Assembly (NCBI GenBank): GCA_022842465.1
Contig: JALHPN010000004.1
Location: 1 to 64,000 of the forward strand
From: Polyangiaceae bacterium
GTDB taxonomy: Bacteria; Myxococcota_A; Polyangia; Polyangiales; Polyangiaceae
Reading direction: 5' to 3'
DNA: 64,000 nt
The first letter of the stretch is position 1. Every line of letters begins with the position of its first letter. A program made the translations under genes and the position numbers. The notes below the pieces were generated by a model that saw only the letters and a list, made by a program, of their open reading frames with translations, was not told where the DNA came from and ran no database searches. This document shows positions 8,593 through 17,279 of the stretch, piece by piece.

Positions 8593-9282
8593 TCAGCGCG
8601 CGCCGAAGATCGCGCTCCCGACGCGCACCATCGTCGACCCGCAAGCGATCGCGACCTCCAGGTCGTCGCTCATGCCCATCGAGAGCTCGGGCAGGCGCGC
8701 GGGACCGCCGTGGAGCGTGCGCAGCGACGACAGCGCCTCGAAGGCGCGTCGCGCCGCCTCGAGGTCGTGCGGCGGCATCGTCATGAGGCCGCGGACGCGG
8801 AGCGCCCGCTCTGCGTCGACCGCGTCGAGCACGCCGCCGAGCTCCACGGCCGTTGCGCCGTGCTTCTGCGGCTCGCCGCCGACGTTCACCTCGACGAGGA
8901 CGGGCATGCGCTCCCGCGTCTCTCCCCACCCGGCCTTGGAGGCGCGCTTGCCGAGCTCCTTGACCAGGGCGACGGAGTCGACGGTGTGGACGACGTGCGC
9001 CGCCTTCACGATGATCTTCGCCTTGTTCGACTGGAGATGCCCGATGTAGTGGAAGCGAACGCCCTCGAGGTCTTCGAGCTCTTCGGCCTTCGCTCCGAGC
9101 TCCTGCGCGTAGTTCTCCCCGAAGTCGCGCTGCCCGGCGGCGTAGGCCTCGCGAATCGCGGAGGCCGGCTTCGTCTTCGACACGGCGACGAGCTTCACGT
9201 CCGACGGCTCGCGTCCGACGGCCTGCGCAGCGCGGGCGATCCGGTCGCGGACGGTGGCGAGGTTCTCTGCGATGGTCGTCAT
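8593..9282 (-). CDS. YggS-family pyridoxal-phosphate homeostasis protein
   Basis: A PLP-binding protein of the YggS/PROSC (PLPBP) family, folded like the N-terminal barrel of alanine racemase and involved in vitamin B6 homeostasis rather than catalysis. The PLP lysine is Lys36 in VAVSKTKP. Other signatures are FGENYAQEL, FHYIGHLQSNKAK, VLVEVNVGGE, LSMGMSDDLEVAIACGSTMVRVGSAIFG. The length of 229 aa is typical. Its ATG overlaps the stop of the methyltransferase gene by 4 bp, indicating translational coupling in an rpoZ-methyltransferase-yggS operon. Confidence 0.93.
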   Translation of the reverse strand: MTTIAENLATVRDRIARAAQAVGREPSDVKLVAVSKTKPASAIREAYAAGQRDFGENYAQELGAKAEELEDLEGVRFHYIGHLQSNKAKIIVKAAHVVHTVDSVALVKELGKRASKAGWGETRERMPVLVEVNVGGEPQKHGATAVELGGVLDAVDAERALRVRGLMTMPPHDLEAARRAFEALSSLRTLHGGPARLPELSMGMSDDLEVAIACGSTMVRVGSAIFGAR

Positions 9283-10133
9283 CGGACACCTCGGCGCGTG
9301 CGGGCGCGGAAGACCATCACGTCCGAGGTCGGCGAGAGCGGCCCGCCCGAGAAGTCTCCGTGGACCGACTCGACCGCGAAGCCGTTGTAGTGGAGGAGGG
9401 CCTCCATCTCGCGCGGGAAGAACTGGCGATGAGCGAGGGGCGTCATGAACGACTGGTTGTCCACGTTCCCTCTTCCCTTCACGGGCTCGAAGATCATCGA
9501 GACGAAGAGGATCTGACGCAGCCGATCGTAGTCGAAGTGCTCCGCGTAGCTCACTCTCCCGGCGGTCGGGTGTCGGAACGGTGGGGTGCGGTAGGCGCGG
9601 CGCGGGTCACGGGTCAGATCCTCTAGGATCGGCATCGAGATGTCGAAGACGAGCTCTCCCCCCGGAGCGAGGTGCTCGCGGACGCGGGCGAGCCAAGCCT
9701 CCACGTCCTCCCGCTCGTAGAGGTGGAGCGCCGTGTTGAACGTGCAGAGGACGAGCGGGAAGCGCTCCTGGAGCTTCACCCGCCGCATGTCGCCCGCCTT
9801 GGCGGCGACGCGCGCGCGCACCTCCGGCGGCTCCGCGCGGAGGCGGGCGCGCAGATCCGCGAGCATCGTCCGCGACAGGTCGATCCCGGTCACCCTCACG
9901 CCGTGACGCGCGAGCGGGATCGCGATGCGTCCGTTGCCGATGCCGTACTCGAGGACGCGCGGGACCTTCCGTGCAAGTTGCACGTAGAAGGCCACGTCCT
10001 CGACACGGTCCGCGTACGTCTGGCTGTAATAGGCCGCGTCCTCGAAGTGAGCGCGGCTGCCGGCCTCGAGCTCGAGGTCCCGGCCCTTCGGCTTCTTCAG
10101 TAGAGGCCGGTGCGGCTCATCCCCTCGATCCAC
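9279..10133 (-). CDS. class I SAM-dependent methyltransferase
   Basis: A Rossmann-fold methyltransferase of 284 aa. Motif I is [16 protein letters not shown] (about residues 60-75), followed by [10 protein letters not shown] with the acidic residue that binds the SAM ribose. Motif IV is [13 protein letters not shown], and a later [15 protein letters not shown] is motif VI-like. The substrate cannot be inferred. The start at 10133 overlaps the end of rpoZ by 37 bp, so an internal start is possible, but the conserved domain begins near residue 30. The stop overlaps the YggS start. Confidence 0.8.
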   Translation of the reverse strand: MDRGDEPHRPLLKKPKGRDLELEAGSRAHFEDAAYYSQTYADRVEDVAFYVQLARKVPRVLEYGIGNGRIAIPLARHGVRVTGIDLSRTMLADLRARLRAEPPEVRARVAAKAGDMRRVKLQERFPLVLCTFNTALHLYEREDVEAWLARVREHLAPGGELVFDISMPILEDLTRDPRRAYRTPPFRHPTAGRVSYAEHFDYDRLRQILFVSMIFEPVKGRGNVDNQSFMTPLAHRQFFPREMEALLHYNGFAVESVHGDFSGGPLSPTSDVMVFRARTRRGVR

Positions 10134-10339
10134 TCCTGGACGACTTCGTTGCTCGTCCGATCGAAGTGGATCTTGCCCGCCGCGATCTCGCGGAGCGCCG
10201 TGACGGCCGCCTTGTTCTTCGAGGGAACGAGGGGAGGCGTGCCCTTCATCAGCTGGCGCGCACGACGCGCGGCCAGGACGACCAGCGCAAACCGGTTCTC
10301 CTCACGCTCCAGACAGTCTTCGACGGTGACGCGCGCCAT
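10097..10339 (-). CDS. rpoZ: DNA-directed RNA polymerase omega subunit
   Basis: The 80-aa omega subunit that helps assemble RNA polymerase by binding beta'. It starts [11 protein letters not shown], followed by [16 protein letters not shown], and has the [13 protein letters not shown] element usual in delta-/myxobacterial omega proteins. The ATG at 10339 is fixed by the family N-terminus, and the longer upstream reading is not coding. It is first in a minus-strand run with the methyltransferase and YggS genes, and is divergent from the phosphatase at 10431. Confidence 0.93.
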   Translation of the reverse strand: MARVTVEDCLEREENRFALVVLAARRARQLMKGTPPLVPSKNKAAVTALREIAAGKIHFDRTSNEVVQEWIEGMSRTGLY

Positions 10340-10430
10340 GGCATGCTCTCTTCCAGAGGGGGATAGGCAACCTAGTCGCGCGTGTCCCTCGGCGCAAGCA
10401 TCTCTCGAACTGCACGATAATCTACGCGAA

Positions 10431-11057
10431 ATGTACATCCTCCTCGCACGTCACGGGCAGACGGCCGACAACGCGAGCCACGTCTTCCAGGGCCACGGGG
10501 GACGAGGGCTCGATCTCCGCGGCCGGGCCCAGGCCGGGCGCCTCGCGGAGCGCGTCGCCCGCGCGAGCGTGACGGCGGTCGTCTCGAGCGACCTCGAGCG
10601 TGCGGTCGAGACGGCGGCCATCGCTGCGCCTTCGCACGTCCGGACGACCGACCGAGGGCTCCGCGAGATCGACGTCGGGGCGTGGACCGGCAAGACCTAC
10701 CGCGAGATCGAGCAGGCCCATCCCGAGGAGTGGGCCGCGTGGAGCGCGGGCCTCGATCTGCGTCGCGGGGGAGGTGAGACCTACGCCGAGCTCGCCGAGC
10801 GGGTCGACCGGTCGCTCCTCGAGATCGCGGCGACGAACCCCGGCGGCCGCGTCCTCGTCGTCACCCACGGGGGCGCGATCAAGAGCTGGGTCAGCCGCCT
10901 CCTGGACCTCGGCGCGCCGGCGCGCCGCGTCCTCGGCAGCGTCGCCAACGCGTCCCTCACCGTCGTCGAGCACGTCTCGGGCCGCGCTTTTCGGCTCCAC
11001 GCCTGGAACGACACGGCCCACCTCGAGGGCATGCCCGCCGAGGAGTCGAGCGACTGA
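10431..11057 (+). CDS. histidine phosphatase (phosphoglycerate-mutase superfamily)
   Basis: A 208-aa cytosolic phosphatase. The phosphohistidine motif LLARHGQT lies at residues 4-11. [11 protein letters not shown] carries the second-site Arg, [10 protein letters not shown] carries the acid/base region, and VVTHGG carries the second catalytic His. It resembles the cobC/GpmB/broad-specificity phosphatase group, but the substrate is not decidable. ATG at 10431 is clear because the arrangement begins MYILLARHG. Confidence 0.88.
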   Translation: MYILLARHGQTADNASHVFQGHGGRGLDLRGRAQAGRLAERVARASVTAVVSSDLERAVETAAIAAPSHVRTTDRGLREIDVGAWTGKTYREIEQAHPEEWAAWSAGLDLRRGGGETYAELAERVDRSLLEIAATNPGGRVLVVTHGGAIKSWVSRLLDLGAPARRVLGSVANASLTVVEHVSGRAFRLHAWNDTAHLEGMPAEESSD

Positions 11058-11104
11058 TCGAGCCGGCTTGTCTTGGGCAGCCGTCGGATAGTCTCGAGGT
11101 AATC

Positions 11105-11647
11105 ATGACGCTCTTCGGACGCGTGCCGTCCACCCCGCGAGCGCACGGCGCTCTCGCCGTCGGTATCGGTCTCGTGGCGCTCGCCTGTGGCGAGGCCGCC
11201 TCGAGCCGCGTCGCGGCCCCGACGCCCGCGGCGGCGTCCTCATCGACGCAGCCCCCGCCCACGCCGCCGCTCTCGGCTCGGCGGGATCGACCTTCGTCCA
11301 GCTCCGCGTCGACCGCGCCCGCCGCCTCTTCGGCGCCTCCTCCTGCTCCTCCGACGGCGCACGAGGCCGACGACGAGACCGGCGGCGAGTGCGTCGCGTC
11401 GACCTTCCCGGGCACGTGTGTGGCGACGGCCGACGGCACGTTCACCTTCGAGGGCGAGGTCGACGGCAAGTCCGTCACGCTGAAGGGGAACACCTTCTAC
11501 GGCAAGCCGCCGGCGAGCCGCCCCTCGGCCGGCAAGGAGCAGCCCTGCCATCTCAGGCTCTCGAAGTCGGGGACGTGCACGCCGTGCACACTCTCGCTCG
11601 GGAGCTGCGGGGGATCGGCGCTCGACCTCCATCGCGGTCGGCCGTAG
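11105..11647 (+). CDS. hypothetical lipoprotein with Cys-rich C-terminus
   Basis: A 180-aa predicted lipoprotein with lipobox VALAC (Cys28). A long Ala/Ser/Pro-rich linker (about residues 33-95) leads to a small domain with ECVASTFPGTC, TFTFEGEVDGKSVTLKG and a Cys cluster (PCHLRL, GTCTPCTLSLGSC). No known family was recognised. It follows the phosphatase by 47 bp and ends directly before the next ORF. Confidence 0.6.
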   Translation: MTLFGRVPSTPRAHGALAVGIGLVALACGEAASSRVAAPTPAAASSSTQPPPTPPLSARRDRPSSSSASTAPAASSAPPPAPPTAHEADDETGGECVASTFPGTCVATADGTFTFEGEVDGKSVTLKGNTFYGKPPASRPSAGKEQPCHLRLSKSGTCTPCTLSLGSCGGSALDLHRGRP

Positions 11648-11707
11648 GTGAATCGTGCGAGGCCCGCTGCGAGCGTTCGTTCCGCGCGTTCTGGCGAGGC
11701 GCCTCCG

Positions 11708-12487
11708 ATGACGCCCGCGGGCACGGAGGCCGGCGCGTCTCTCCGCGCGGCGTACGACGCCATCGCGGCGGAGGCGCGCCGGCAGGCGGGGGCGCCGGGG
11801 GACATCCTGCTGCGAGTCCTCGCACATCGCGCGATCTACCTCGACTCGAACGGGAACCACGCCTTTCCGCTCATCGCGCTGCACGGCGCGCTCTGGGGCC
11901 ACGACTTCTTCGAGGTGACCGGCACGCTCGGCGAGATCATCTCGTACAGGTACTTTCTCGACGCGGACGAGCGAAGGAAGCGGCACGGCATGCTCGACGC
12001 CTTCGCCGAGGGCTTCAAGGCGGTCAACCGTGAGGTCTTCGTCGACACGTACACGAACTACTTCTTCACCAAGCTCTACGGTCGGGCCAAAGGCGCCGAG
12101 GCGCTCGTGCATCCCGAGCTCCTCGATGCGCTGAACGAAATCCACGCGGCGAGGGAGCGAGGCGCGGTCCTCGACGATGCCCGGAAGCGGTCCGCGTTCG
12201 CCAAGGCGCTGGCGTTCGAGCAGGAGGTCACGGTCGCGCCGGGCATCGCCGCAGAGCTCGCGAAGTTCGACTGTCCGATCCTGCGCGCGCTCTGCATGAA
12301 GCCGAGCGTGCGATTTTCGTATTTTCCGATCTTGCGGCGCTTCTACTTCCGGGACTTCTCGAACAAGGAGGAGCGCATCGACCGAGCCCTCCGTGCGTTC
12401 GACATCGCGGTGCACCGCGGATGGGGCGCCGTGCTCGACGCGACGCACGGCTACCGGCTCGTCGTCCCTCCCGCGCCGCCGGAGTAG
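11708..12487 (+). CDS. conserved hypothetical protein, mostly helical
   Basis: A cytosolic-looking protein of 259 aa from ATG 11708, or 279 aa if the GTG at 11648 is used. No signal peptide or known motif is present. The sequence is rich in Tyr/Phe/His (ISYRYFLDADERRKRHG, YTNYFFTKLYGRA, SYFPILRRFYFRDFSNKE) and looks mainly helical. The aromatic and charged pattern suggests a folded domain rather than a spurious ORF. Function is unknown. Confidence 0.6.
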   Translation: MTPAGTEAGASLRAAYDAIAAEARRQAGAPGDILLRVLAHRAIYLDSNGNHAFPLIALHGALWGHDFFEVTGTLGEIISYRYFLDADERRKRHGMLDAFAEGFKAVNREVFVDTYTNYFFTKLYGRAKGAEALVHPELLDALNEIHAARERGAVLDDARKRSAFAKALAFEQEVTVAPGIAAELAKFDCPILRALCMKPSVRFSYFPILRRFYFRDFSNKEERIDRALRAFDIAVHRGWGAVLDATHGYRLVVPPAPPE

Positions 12488-12518
12488 CTCACGCGGCGGA
12501 GCGACGGTGGCGCGTGAG

Positions 12519-14261
12519 CTAGGGATCCGGGCGCTCGAGGCCCACGACGCGGTAGCCCCGCCTCGGTCCGAGATCGTAGAGGTGCGCATCGAGCGCGCCC
12601 TTCGCGACGCCGTTGGCGATGCGGACGACGACGTAGCGCGACGGATCGTCGTCGCGCGGCCCGCCGTCCGGCGCCACGTGCGGGAGCTCGACGCAGACGA
12701 GGCCGTCCTCGCGGGGCGCAGCGGCCACGGCTCGCTTGCTCGGCAGGGCGAGCTCCGCGTCGTAGTGGAAGGCGCCGTCGGCTCGCACGCCGCGCCGCCG
12801 CGCGAGGTCGACGCCGCAGAGCGTGGACGTGCCTTCGACGCGTAGGTCCGCGATCGGCGAGAGCTCGGTCAGGTAGCGATCGAGGATCTTCCGGAGCCGC
12901 TGCTCCAGCACCTCGGTGATGAACTCCGTCGCCGCCGGATCGGTGAACTTTCCGAGCGTGACGAGCTCCTTGATGTCGGCGCGATCGAAGCGCGAGAGGA
13001 TGCGGGCCATCCACGCGTTGTCGTGCTCCGTCGCGCGCGAGAACGACGGGTTCGGGTACTCGTTCCGCCAGCGCGCAGGGTCGAACTCCGACCAGTGGAA
13101 GTAGCCGAACATCTCCATCCCCTTCGTGCGCTGCTTGCGCTCCCAGGGGCGCTCGAGGAGCCCGAACGTGATGAAGTCCGTCCCGATGTCGGCGAAGTCG
13201 AGCAGGTACGAGTCGCCCATCCGCCGCGAGATCCCGTCCCAATCCCACTCGCTGCCGAGCGAGTCGCTCGTGTCGAGGTAGTAGTGTCGGACGAGGCCCG
13301 GGGAGGACTCGGGCGACTTCGGGTCGGCCGCGAGCCAGGAGTCCATGCTGTTCTGCTCGCGGGCGTCGAAGTGGTGGAGCCACGCCGCGAGGACGCGGCC
13401 GCCCCGGAGGTCGCGGCGGTTCTCGTGCGGGATGACGTCGTTGGGGTCGTCGCTCCGCGTCTTCTCGTACTTGAAGGGGCCGAGGAGGAACCCCGGGAGC
13501 CAGGCGCTCGCCTGGAAGCGCCAGGTGTTGCCGCGCTGGGAGGACTCGCCGAAGACCTTCTCGAGGGCCGCCTCGTCGAACGTCCGCGTGACGCCGTCGT
13601 TCGCGGTGAACTTCAGGCCGGGCGTGAGCTTCAGCTTCTTCCGCTCGACGTAGACGATCTGCTCGCACGACGTGTTGAAGCCGACGGCGTGGTAGAGCGC
13701 CGCGCCGATCGCGCTGGCCGCGCTCGGGCGCTCGGGCTGCGCCTTCGAGTCGGTCTTGAACATGTACTTCTTCTTGCCGACGCGGACGCGGAAGCCTGGT
13801 GACGCGCCGTTCGGCTTTCCTTGGTCGATCACCCACTCGCCCTCGCCCTCGGGGTCGAGCATGTCCTCTTCGCGGCAGGCGCCGCGGAGGAGCTCCTCGT
13901 GCGACGGCTTCCTTCTTCCGAGCCGGTTCGTGAACCACGCGGAGTCGGGCACCTCGTCGAAGGCGTTGACGTTCGGCGCCTCCTTCGGCGGATCGACCGC
14001 GAAGATCTTCGAGAGCGGGCGGAAGAACGTGTTGTCCGCCGCGTCCCACGCGAGCGGCGACACGTACGGCTCGGGCGCGCAGGAGACGTGTCCCTCGTCC
14101 TTCTCGCTCGGGCGCTTCTCGCAGCGGACCGTCACGGGGTCGAGGTCCGTGTCCCGCCACATCGCGCTCTTCAGCGGGAACCGCCGTACGCCGCCGCCGC
14201 ATCCCACGAGGGTCGGGAGCGCGAGGACGAGGACGAGAGAGGCGCGTCGCACGGCCCGCAT
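12519..14261 (-). CDS. large hypothetical lipoprotein with kinase-fold-like features
   Basis: A 580-aa predicted lipoprotein with a short signal and LVGC lipobox (Cys21). The central part has features reminiscent of atypical protein-kinase folds such as HipA or FAM20. These are KKKYMFKTDSKA (a possible ATP lysine), a 'SAASAIGAALYHAVGF' helix, then AAWLHHFDAREQNSMDSW (an H..D....N pattern like a catalytic loop) and HYYLDTSDSLG (a possible metal Asp). The kinase reading is inference from pattern only, since no family was recognised and a secreted lipoprotein would lack ATP in the periplasm. It is encoded tail-to-tail with the gene ending at 12487. Confidence 0.6.
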   Translation of the reverse strand: MRAVRRASLVLVLALPTLVGCGGGVRRFPLKSAMWRDTDLDPVTVRCEKRPSEKDEGHVSCAPEPYVSPLAWDAADNTFFRPLSKIFAVDPPKEAPNVNAFDEVPDSAWFTNRLGRRKPSHEELLRGACREEDMLDPEGEGEWVIDQGKPNGASPGFRVRVGKKKYMFKTDSKAQPERPSAASAIGAALYHAVGFNTSCEQIVYVERKKLKLTPGLKFTANDGVTRTFDEAALEKVFGESSQRGNTWRFQASAWLPGFLLGPFKYEKTRSDDPNDVIPHENRRDLRGGRVLAAWLHHFDAREQNSMDSWLAADPKSPESSPGLVRHYYLDTSDSLGSEWDWDGISRRMGDSYLLDFADIGTDFITFGLLERPWERKQRTKGMEMFGYFHWSEFDPARWRNEYPNPSFSRATEHDNAWMARILSRFDRADIKELVTLGKFTDPAATEFITEVLEQRLRKILDRYLTELSPIADLRVEGTSTLCGVDLARRRGVRADGAFHYDAELALPSKRAVAAAPREDGLVCVELPHVAPDGGPRDDDPSRYVVVRIANGVAKGALDAHLYDLGPRRGYRVVGLERPDP

Positions 14262-14277
14262 CCTAGCGCGGCGAGGC

Positions 14278-14964
14278 TCAGCCGCAGACGAGCTTCCGCG
14301 CGCCGCTCTCGAAGAGGATGTTCGCGCGCCCGGGCTCGGTCCCGATCACCACGCCGGTCCCGAACTTCGGGTGATCGACGAGGGCACCGACCTCGACCTT
14401 CGCCGTCGCGTCGTACTTCTTCTTCTCGCCGCTCGCGTTCGCCACCGCGCGGCTCCACTCGCTGCCGTCGTCCGGCGCTGCGGCACGGAGCGCTGCGATG
14501 GAGCCGCTCCCCTGGGTGCGCTCGTGGATCTCGCGGATGACCGTGCCGACGAGGCGCGTCAGACGCTTCCGCGCCGCGGCCGGGTCGCCGAAGCGCGCGC
14601 CGACCCGCCCGCGGATCCGCTCGAGCCGCGCCGCGGCCGGCTCCTCGAGACCGTGGAGGTCGTCCCATACGACCGCGAGCAGATCGCGCACCTCGGGATT
14701 CAGCTTCCCCCCGGCGCGCTCGAGCACCGTCCAGACGCGGTTGAGAAACGCGGAGGGCGTCCAGTCCTTCGGGTGCCCTTCGTACTCCTCGTAGGTCGCG
14801 AAGAGGAGGAACCGCGCGTCGTTCGGGTAGCGATCGGCGAGCAGGCTCCAGCCCTCGTGGGGCGCGAGCCGCGAGGCGGTGTCCCGCGACCAGATCGCGT
14901 AGACGATCATCCGGTCCGACGCGCTGGCGTCGAGCGGGCCTTCGAGACGGATGTCTTCGAACAC
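14278..14964 (-). CDS. hypothetical protein with C-terminal Tudor/SH3-like segment
   Basis: A cytosolic protein of about 228 aa. The N-terminal 90 residues are aromatic-rich, the middle is helical and Arg-rich, and the last 40 residues contain VGALVDHPKFGTGVVIGTEPG then ILFESGARKLVCG. This 'V.HP.FG.G.V......A.I.F..G.R.L' pattern matches the small beta-barrel at the C-terminus of PcrA/UvrD and CarD-like proteins. GTG at 14964 was chosen; TTG at 15003 and ATG at 14910 are alternatives. Function is unknown. Confidence 0.6.
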   Translation of the reverse strand: MFEDIRLEGPLDASASDRMIVYAIWSRDTASRLAPHEGWSLLADRYPNDARFLLFATYEEYEGHPKDWTPSAFLNRVWTVLERAGGKLNPEVRDLLAVVWDDLHGLEEPAAARLERIRGRVGARFGDPAAARKRLTRLVGTVIREIHERTQGSGSIAALRAAAPDDGSEWSRAVANASGEKKKYDATAKVEVGALVDHPKFGTGVVIGTEPGRANILFESGARKLVCG

Positions 14965-15019
14965 GACGATCTCGCATCCTACACGGGGCGCGGCCCCGTT
15001 CAACGCGAGTCCGCGCGCC

Positions 15020-16240
15020 TCACTTCACCTGCGTCTTGCAGCCGAGGACGATCTTGACTTCGACGCTCGATCCGCCGTCGCCCGCGAGCTTCTTGCAGGC
15101 GTCGCCGTAGACCTGGAGCTGCTTGCCCCCGGGGAGGTAGTCCCAGCCGTTCGTCTTCCCGGTGTCGCGTGGGACGACGTAGCCGCCGGAAGCGCCCTTC
15201 ACCTCGACGTTGAGGGAGTCGGGGTCGGGGTTCGCGCCGGCCTTCGGCTCGGGGATGCTGAACGTGCAGTCGAAGGCCTGGAGGCTGATGTCCTCGAGGA
15301 CCTTCTTGATGTCGGTCGCGAAGGCGTTCGCGGTGACGGGGTAGAAGCACTCGTTCGTCGCCGCGCAGTTGGCGGCGCGGCCCGTGCCGCCGGCGGCGGC
15401 GACGGGGGAGAGGTTCTCCGCCTTGGCGGCCTGGCGCGCGGTGTCGAGGACGCCGATGACGAACGTGCGGACGAGCTCGCCGTTCTCGGTCCCGGCGCGC
15501 GCGGCCGCGACGACGTTCGCGATGTCGTCGGAGATCCCGGTCTTGTCGCAGGAGGTCGGGTTGCCGTCCGTGAGGAGGATGACGGACTTCGCCCCCGGGG
15601 CCTTCGAGGCGCGCTGGGCGTCGACCGCCGCGCGGAGGGCGGAGGCGAGGGGCGTGCCCCAGTAGAACTCGGCGTCCGAAGCGCTCACGTGGCCGCGGAT
15701 CGCGTCGATCTGCGCCGGAGTGAGGAGGCCCGAGGGGACGCCGGCCTGGTAGGTCTGTCCGTCGCACCGGGCGTTCTGCGTCGGCTCGGGCCAGTTCGGC
15801 GTGCACTTCACGTCGTTCGCCGCCGCGTCGATGCGACAGTAGTTGTTCACCGGTGCGTCGCCCTGCGGGAAGAGCATGGCGCCGACGTTCGTCGTGGCAG
15901 GCAGTGCCCCGACGAGATCGAAGAGCCCCTGCTTCGTCGCCTGCCAGCGCGTCTGGCCGGAGGGCAGCTTGATGTGCATGCTCCCCGACCGGTCGACGAG
16001 GAGGAGGACGTTCGAGGGATCGCGCTTCACGGTCGCGATGCCCTCGGCGCACGCGCCGAGGATCGACTCCTCTCCCTTGTCGAACTCGGAGCCCGGCTCC
16101 GTGGGGGCCGGCGCGGGCACGGGCTCCGCGAACGCCGAAGGCGGGTTCCACGGCTCTTCCTCCGATCCGCAGGCCACGAGGAGGAGGCCGAGCATCGAGA
16201 GGGTCGGGACCAGGGTGCGGAGCGCGATGAAGCGGGTCAT
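15020..16240 (-). CDS. von Willebrand factor A lipoprotein (paralogue 1)
   Basis: A 406-aa predicted lipoprotein with lipobox LLVAC (Cys24) and a Pro-rich linker. The vWA domain starts near residue 75, with the MIDAS motif DRSGSM (83-88) and later WGTPLASAL and ILLTDGNPTSC, giving a metal-ion-dependent adhesion fold. The C-terminal beta-rich region ends in KIVLGCKTQVK. It shares architecture and the terminal 'VLGC.TQ' with the lipoprotein at 17280-18398, so the two are paralogues separated by a metallophosphoesterase gene. A surface protein-binding role is inferred. Confidence 0.8.
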   Translation of the reverse strand: MTRFIALRTLVPTLSMLGLLLVACGSEEEPWNPPSAFAEPVPAPAPTEPGSEFDKGEESILGACAEGIATVKRDPSNVLLLVDRSGSMHIKLPSGQTRWQATKQGLFDLVGALPATTNVGAMLFPQGDAPVNNYCRIDAAANDVKCTPNWPEPTQNARCDGQTYQAGVPSGLLTPAQIDAIRGHVSASDAEFYWGTPLASALRAAVDAQRASKAPGAKSVILLTDGNPTSCDKTGISDDIANVVAAARAGTENGELVRTFVIGVLDTARQAAKAENLSPVAAAGGTGRAANCAATNECFYPVTANAFATDIKKVLEDISLQAFDCTFSIPEPKAGANPDPDSLNVEVKGASGGYVVPRDTGKTNGWDYLPGGKQLQVYGDACKKLAGDGGSSVEVKIVLGCKTQVK

Positions 16241-16414
16241 GGCGGTGTTGTGGGCGCCTTATACACCATGTGTGCCACTTGGCTACCTCCGACAAACCTC
16301 GGCGGAATCCTTCACCGGAGGTGGACGAGCCTCGGGTGAGGGAGCCCGATCGCATGGTCCATGGACCACCCACCCCCGGGTCGGAATGGACCCAGCGCGC
16401 GGCGTCAGGTCCCC

Positions 16415-17278
16415 ATGATCCCGCGACGTTCCAGAGGCCGCGGCGGTGACTACCGGCCGTGGCGCGGGATCGTGGAGGCCGTCCTCGAGCGCGCGTACGT
16501 CGGGGACTGGCCGGCTCGGCTCTGGAGCGCCGTGCCCGGGGCGTGCGAGGTCCGGCGGACGGAGCTGGCGTTCGCCGTCGGCGAGCGCAGCCCGGGGATC
16601 GGTCGCATCGCGTTCGCCTCGGACCTCCATCTCGGCCCGACGACGCCGCGGCGCCTCCTCGAGGCGGCGTTCGACGCGCTCGCCGCCGCCGCGCCGGACG
16701 TCCTCCTCCTCGGCGGGGACTTCGTGTTCCTCGAGTCGACGGCGGCGAAGATGAGGGACCTCGGCGCGCTCCTCCGCCGCGTCCCGCGGGCGCGCGCGTT
16801 CGCCGTGCTCGGCAACCACGATCTCTGGTCGAGCCACGAGCGCCTCGAGAGCGCGCTCGAGGGCGAGGGCGTGCGTGTCCTCGTCAACGCGAACGTCGCG
16901 CTCGGCCCCGGGCTGTCGCTCGTCGGCGTCGATGATCCCTGGACGGGCTCTCCCGACGTCGCGCGGGCCTTCGATGGAGTGTCACCCGCCGACGCCGTCG
17001 TTCTTCTGTGTCACTCCCCCGACGCGCTTCCCGCGGCGCGCGCGGCGATCGCATCACGTGGCGCGCCAGCCCTCTACCTCTGCGGCCACACGCACGGCGG
17101 ACAGATCGCGATGCCGTGGGGCCCGCTCTACGTGCCGGGTCCGGTCGGTCGCGTGCACCCGTCGGGTCTCTACGACCTCGACGACCTCCGCCTCTACGTG
17201 TCGCGCGGGGTCGGCACGACCGAGCTGCCGATCCGCACCTTCGCGGCCCCGGAGATCGTCGTCGTCGACGTCTGCTGA
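16415..17278 (+). CDS. calcineurin-like metallophosphoesterase (YaeI-type)
   Basis: A 287-aa binuclear-metal phosphoesterase. All five metal/catalytic blocks are visible: FASDLHLG, LLLGGDFVF, VLGNHDLW, LCHSPD and CGHTHGGQ. The order and 'GHTHGGQI..P' match the YaeI/YkuE branch, whose members often act on membrane-linked phosphodiesters. The substrate here is unknown. ATG at 16415 (MIPRRSRG) is preferred to one at 16361. It ends 1 bp before the convergent vWA gene. Confidence 0.85.
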   Translation: MIPRRSRGRGGDYRPWRGIVEAVLERAYVGDWPARLWSAVPGACEVRRTELAFAVGERSPGIGRIAFASDLHLGPTTPRRLLEAAFDALAAAAPDVLLLGGDFVFLESTAAKMRDLGALLRRVPRARAFAVLGNHDLWSSHERLESALEGEGVRVLVNANVALGPGLSLVGVDDPWTGSPDVARAFDGVSPADAVVLLCHSPDALPAARAAIASRGAPALYLCGHTHGGQIAMPWGPLYVPGPVGRVHPSGLYDLDDLRLYVSRGVGTTELPIRTFAAPEIVVVDVC

Positions 17279-17279
17279 A

